A stretch of 14,360 nucleotides of DNA from an uncultured Granulosicoccaceae bacterium. Its GTDB lineage: Bacteria > Pseudomonadota > Gammaproteobacteria > Granulosicoccales > Granulosicoccaceae. Position numbers and translations under genes: made by a program. Shown in pieces: positions 12,269-14,360 of the stretch (within the stretch, counting starts at the first letter, position 1; every line of letters begins with the position of its first letter). The stretch is taken from the NCBI GenBank assembly GCA_937951695.1, contig CALFBL010000002.1, forward strand, positions 1 through 14,360, in the 5' to 3' direction. The notes below the pieces were generated by a model, which saw only the letters and a list, made by a program, of their open reading frames with translations, did not search any database and was not told the origin of the DNA.

Positions 12269-12892
12269 TCACTGCAAGGACACGATACGCGCGCCGTCGG
12301 GTATGTCGCCCTGATCGTGAGTCACCAGCAGAATCGGCAGCTGGGCTGCGATGCGCCAGGTAAAGTCTCTTATTTTTGCCCGCCTGTCGCTATCCAGTCT
12401 TGAGAACGGTTCATCGAGTAACAAGGCTTCAGGTTTTGACAACAAAGTTCTCAGCAAACTGACGCGGGCGCGTTGACCACCGCTCAAGGTGGCAGGGTCG
12501 CGATTCTCTGTTCCCGCAAGGCCTGCAGCCTCGAGGCTCTCACACACCTTAGCCCAACGGGCTCGCCTCGGTCCTTTGGGTAGCCCAAACAATAAATTCT
12601 GACCCACCGTCATATGCGAAAACAGATAATCCTGTTGCAGCATCAAACCCAGACGACGATTTTCAGTCGGCAAATGCGTTAATTCCTGATCATCGAGGTA
12701 CGCCTGTCCCCGAGCCTTCAGACGCGGATCCAGGGTTCCGGTCAGCCAGGCCAGAATTGAAGATTTGCCACTGCCACTGGCGCCAGTCAAGGCGAGCACT
12801 TCACCGGCGTGAACTTCGAACGATAGATCCGCACACAACGCCTTGCCACCCGGTAGCGTTAGAGTTAGTGATGAGACGATCAGCGTTGCCAT
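12269..12892 (-). CDS. ynjD: YnjD-like ABC transporter ATP-binding protein
   Basis: The ATPase subunit of a YnjBCD-type import system, whose substrate is not established. Counting from the upstream ATG at 12922, the Walker A motif is GASGSGKSS, the Q-loop LMLQQDYLF, the signature LSGGQRARV, Walker B ALLLDEP with D-loop SRLD, and the switch His in VTHD. The signature region DPATLSGGQRARV and LLLDEPFSRLD is nearly identical to what I recall of E. coli YnjD. I choose the ATG at 12892 (207 residues), preceded by AGGG seven bases upstream and overlapping the ynjC stop by 13 bp, which suggests translational coupling. The ATG at 12922 (217 residues) is an alternative. ThiQ and other small importer ATPases are similar, but the neighbours point to YnjD. 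Confidence 0.93.
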   Translation of the reverse strand: MATLIVSSLTLTLPGGKALCADLSFEVHAGEVLALTGASGSGKSSILAWLTGTLDPRLKARGQAYLDDQELTHLPTENRRLGLMLQQDYLFSHMTVGQNLLFGLPKGPRRARWAKVCESLEAAGLAGTENRDPATLSGGQRARVSLLRTLLSKPEALLLDEPFSRLDSDRRAKIRDFTWRIAAQLPILLVTHDQGDIPDGARIVSLQ

Positions 12893-14360
12893 GCGGCTGC
12901 CCTGGGTTTTAAGACAAGCCAAGGCACCAGCAAGGCCCCGGAGAATGCCAGTAAAGGTAACGCGCTTTGCAACATCGCCAAGGCCGCGATGACGCGCCGA
13001 TCAACACCACCAAAACTGGTCACCAGCTCCACAGCCAGAGTTTGATGCCGCCCTGCCCCAAGCAGCAACGTGGGCAGGTACTGGGCCACACTAACAGCGA
13101 TCGCCACCGCTGCTGCCTGGCTTAACGGCTTCACCAACATCGGTAAATGAATTTTTCCCAGCACAGTGAAATAAGAAACGCCCAGGGTATGTGCCGCGTG
13201 ATGCCAGTGTCGATCATACTCACGCCAGGCGATGGCCAGAATCAGTATCACGTAGGGCAGCGCGTACACCCAATGGCTGTACACCACCGTTAACCAGTGC
13301 CCATCTATGCCGACCAGCAGCGCAAACGCTTGCCAACCAAACAGCAATGTCACTTGCGGTACCAACAAGGGGATAAACCAGACGCTGTTTAGTTGAGGAA
13401 CTTTTTGTTGTCGCTCAAGTTCTAGCCACACCACCGCTGCCACCATGGCCAACAGAGCGGTTGCCAGCGCGATCGACATGGTGGTAAGTAATGGGCTTGC
13501 CAGAACTTCTGTGCGCCCGGACCATTGCTCGAACGACCACTGCTGAGGCAGCGCATCCGGAAACCGCCAACGACGAGTCAAACTCCAAAGAATCAACATC
13601 AGTAAGCTCAGCACACTGAACATCAATACCACGCTAATGCTCCACTGCCCGGCGATACGAAAGAGCCTGAGCCCAGTGCCGCGGTGACCGTTCGAGCGTC
13701 GGTATTGCGCCACACGCCCCAAGGCTTTCTCAAACCCGTACAGGCCCACACTCGCCACGAACACACCGAACGCCAACACCAAGGCACCGGCGGACGCAGC
13801 CGCTCGGGCACCCGGATCACTAACCAAAGTCATCAACAATACCGAAAAGGTTGGCGGGTTACCCGGCCCGAGTAACAGAGCCATATCCACCACACTCAAA
13901 TTGAACGCCAGGATAATCAACATGCTGAAACGAATTCGCGGGTACAACTGCGGCAAGATTAGCCGGCTCCAACAACGCGCTGGGGAGTACCCGAGGGTTC
14001 GTCCGATCGCCAAGGACGCATCGACGTTGAGCGCTGGTAACTGCGCAAAGGCTGCCAGTAACAGAAACGGAAATTCCTTTACCACCAAACCGACGATCAG
14101 TGATACGCCAACCGCATCGGGTATCACCCACGCAATTGGAGGGCGCTCCCACCCGGTTAACCAAGGGGAGACGAGCCGGGCAATCCAGCCGCTGGGCGCG
14201 ATCAAGAACAAAATACCGACGGCAAGCGCTGCGTGCGGCACCGCCAGCAGCGGTGGCAATGCCGTTAGCACCCAACGCCAAAGCCGCGTTCGATGCACGC
14301 ACACCAAGCACAACATGGTTAACAAAAATACCAGCGCAGTCGTGCTCAAGCCAGTCACCA
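12880..14360 (-). CDS. ynjC: YnjC-like ABC transporter permease, 5' end beyond window
   Basis: The inner-membrane subunit of the same transporter, with two fused permease halves. At least 492 residues are visible and the frame stays open to the right edge; E. coli YnjC is about 511 residues, so roughly the first 20 are missing. The GTG at 14358 is the first possible start seen but need not be the real one. About 12 hydrophobic spans are visible. Each half carries an EAA-type loop that contacts the ATPase: one at about 117-142 (GRTLGYSP...LILPQLYP) and one at about 388-411 (AAHTLGVS...IHLPMLVKPL). ThiP and FbpB-type permeases share this layout. The call as YnjC rests on the following ynjD and ynjF. 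A ynjB-type binding protein would be expected just beyond the right edge. Confidence 0.92.
   Translation of the reverse strand, partial: VTGLSTTALVFLLTMLCLVCVHRTRLWRWVLTALPPLLAVPHAALAVGILFLIAPSGWIARLVSPWLTGWERPPIAWVIPDAVGVSLIVGLVVKEFPFLLLAAFAQLPALNVDASLAIGRTLGYSPARCWSRLILPQLYPRIRFSMLIILAFNLSVVDMALLLGPGNPPTFSVLLMTLVSDPGARAAASAGALVLAFGVFVASVGLYGFEKALGRVAQYRRSNGHRGTGLRLFRIAGQWSISVVLMFSVLSLLMLILWSLTRRWRFPDALPQQWSFEQWSGRTEVLASPLLTTMSIALATALLAMVAAVVWLELERQQKVPQLNSVWFIPLLVPQVTLLFGWQAFALLVGIDGHWLTVVYSHWVYALPYVILILAIAWREYDRHWHHAAHTLGVSYFTVLGKIHLPMLVKPLSQAAAVAIAVSVAQYLPTLLLGAGRHQTLAVELVTSFGGVDRRVIAALAMLQSALPLLAFSGALLVPWLVLKPRAAAWQR

Overview
The window looks like chromosomal DNA of a Gram-negative gammaproteobacterium, probably free-living. 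The grounds are close relatives of the E. coli ynjC-ynjD-ynjF genes, a YaaA protein, a YceI-type lipoprotein and a YfdW-like formyl-CoA transferase, together with outer-membrane-type lipoprotein signals. The species cannot be named from sequence alone. No rRNA, tRNA, CRISPR array or intact insertion sequence was seen.

Layout. (1) Bases 1-3880, minus strand: an oxalate-degradation operon in the order gntR regulator, oxc (oxalyl-CoA decarboxylase), frc (formyl-CoA transferase, cut by the left edge). Frc makes oxalyl-CoA from oxalate and formyl-CoA; Oxc decarboxylates it and regenerates formyl-CoA. A palindrome overlapping the -10 box in front of gntR suggests autoregulation by the GntR protein. 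(2) 3881-4118: a gap with a possible, very short transposase-like remnant. (3) 4119-5634, minus: yceI-like lipoprotein gene followed by yaaA. (4) 5760-8326, plus: two overlapping genes of unrecognised function. The first encodes a 762-residue envelope protein with a signal peptide, four periplasmic two-cysteine repeats, one membrane span, a TerB-like helical domain and a C-terminal J-like domain. The second encodes a 93-residue protein that is itself J-like. In both J-like domains the Hsp70-activating HPD triad is altered (NPD and EPD). (5) 8483-9901, plus: a three-span membrane protein with a long cytoplasmic coiled coil. A hairpin terminator at about 9944-9990 appears to serve this gene and the convergent small membrane-protein gene at 10119-10364. 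(6) 10528-14360, minus: ynjC (cut by the right edge), ynjD and ynjF, without ynjE, followed by a Fic-fold gene whose catalytic and inhibitory motifs are both degraded.

The least explained parts are the double J-like locus with its coiled-coil neighbour (5760-9901) and the degenerate Fic protein attached to the ynj cluster (10528-11535). Both are candidates for undescribed, non-enzymatic adaptor or regulatory roles. All function calls rest on reading the sequence and remembered family features; no database search was run.
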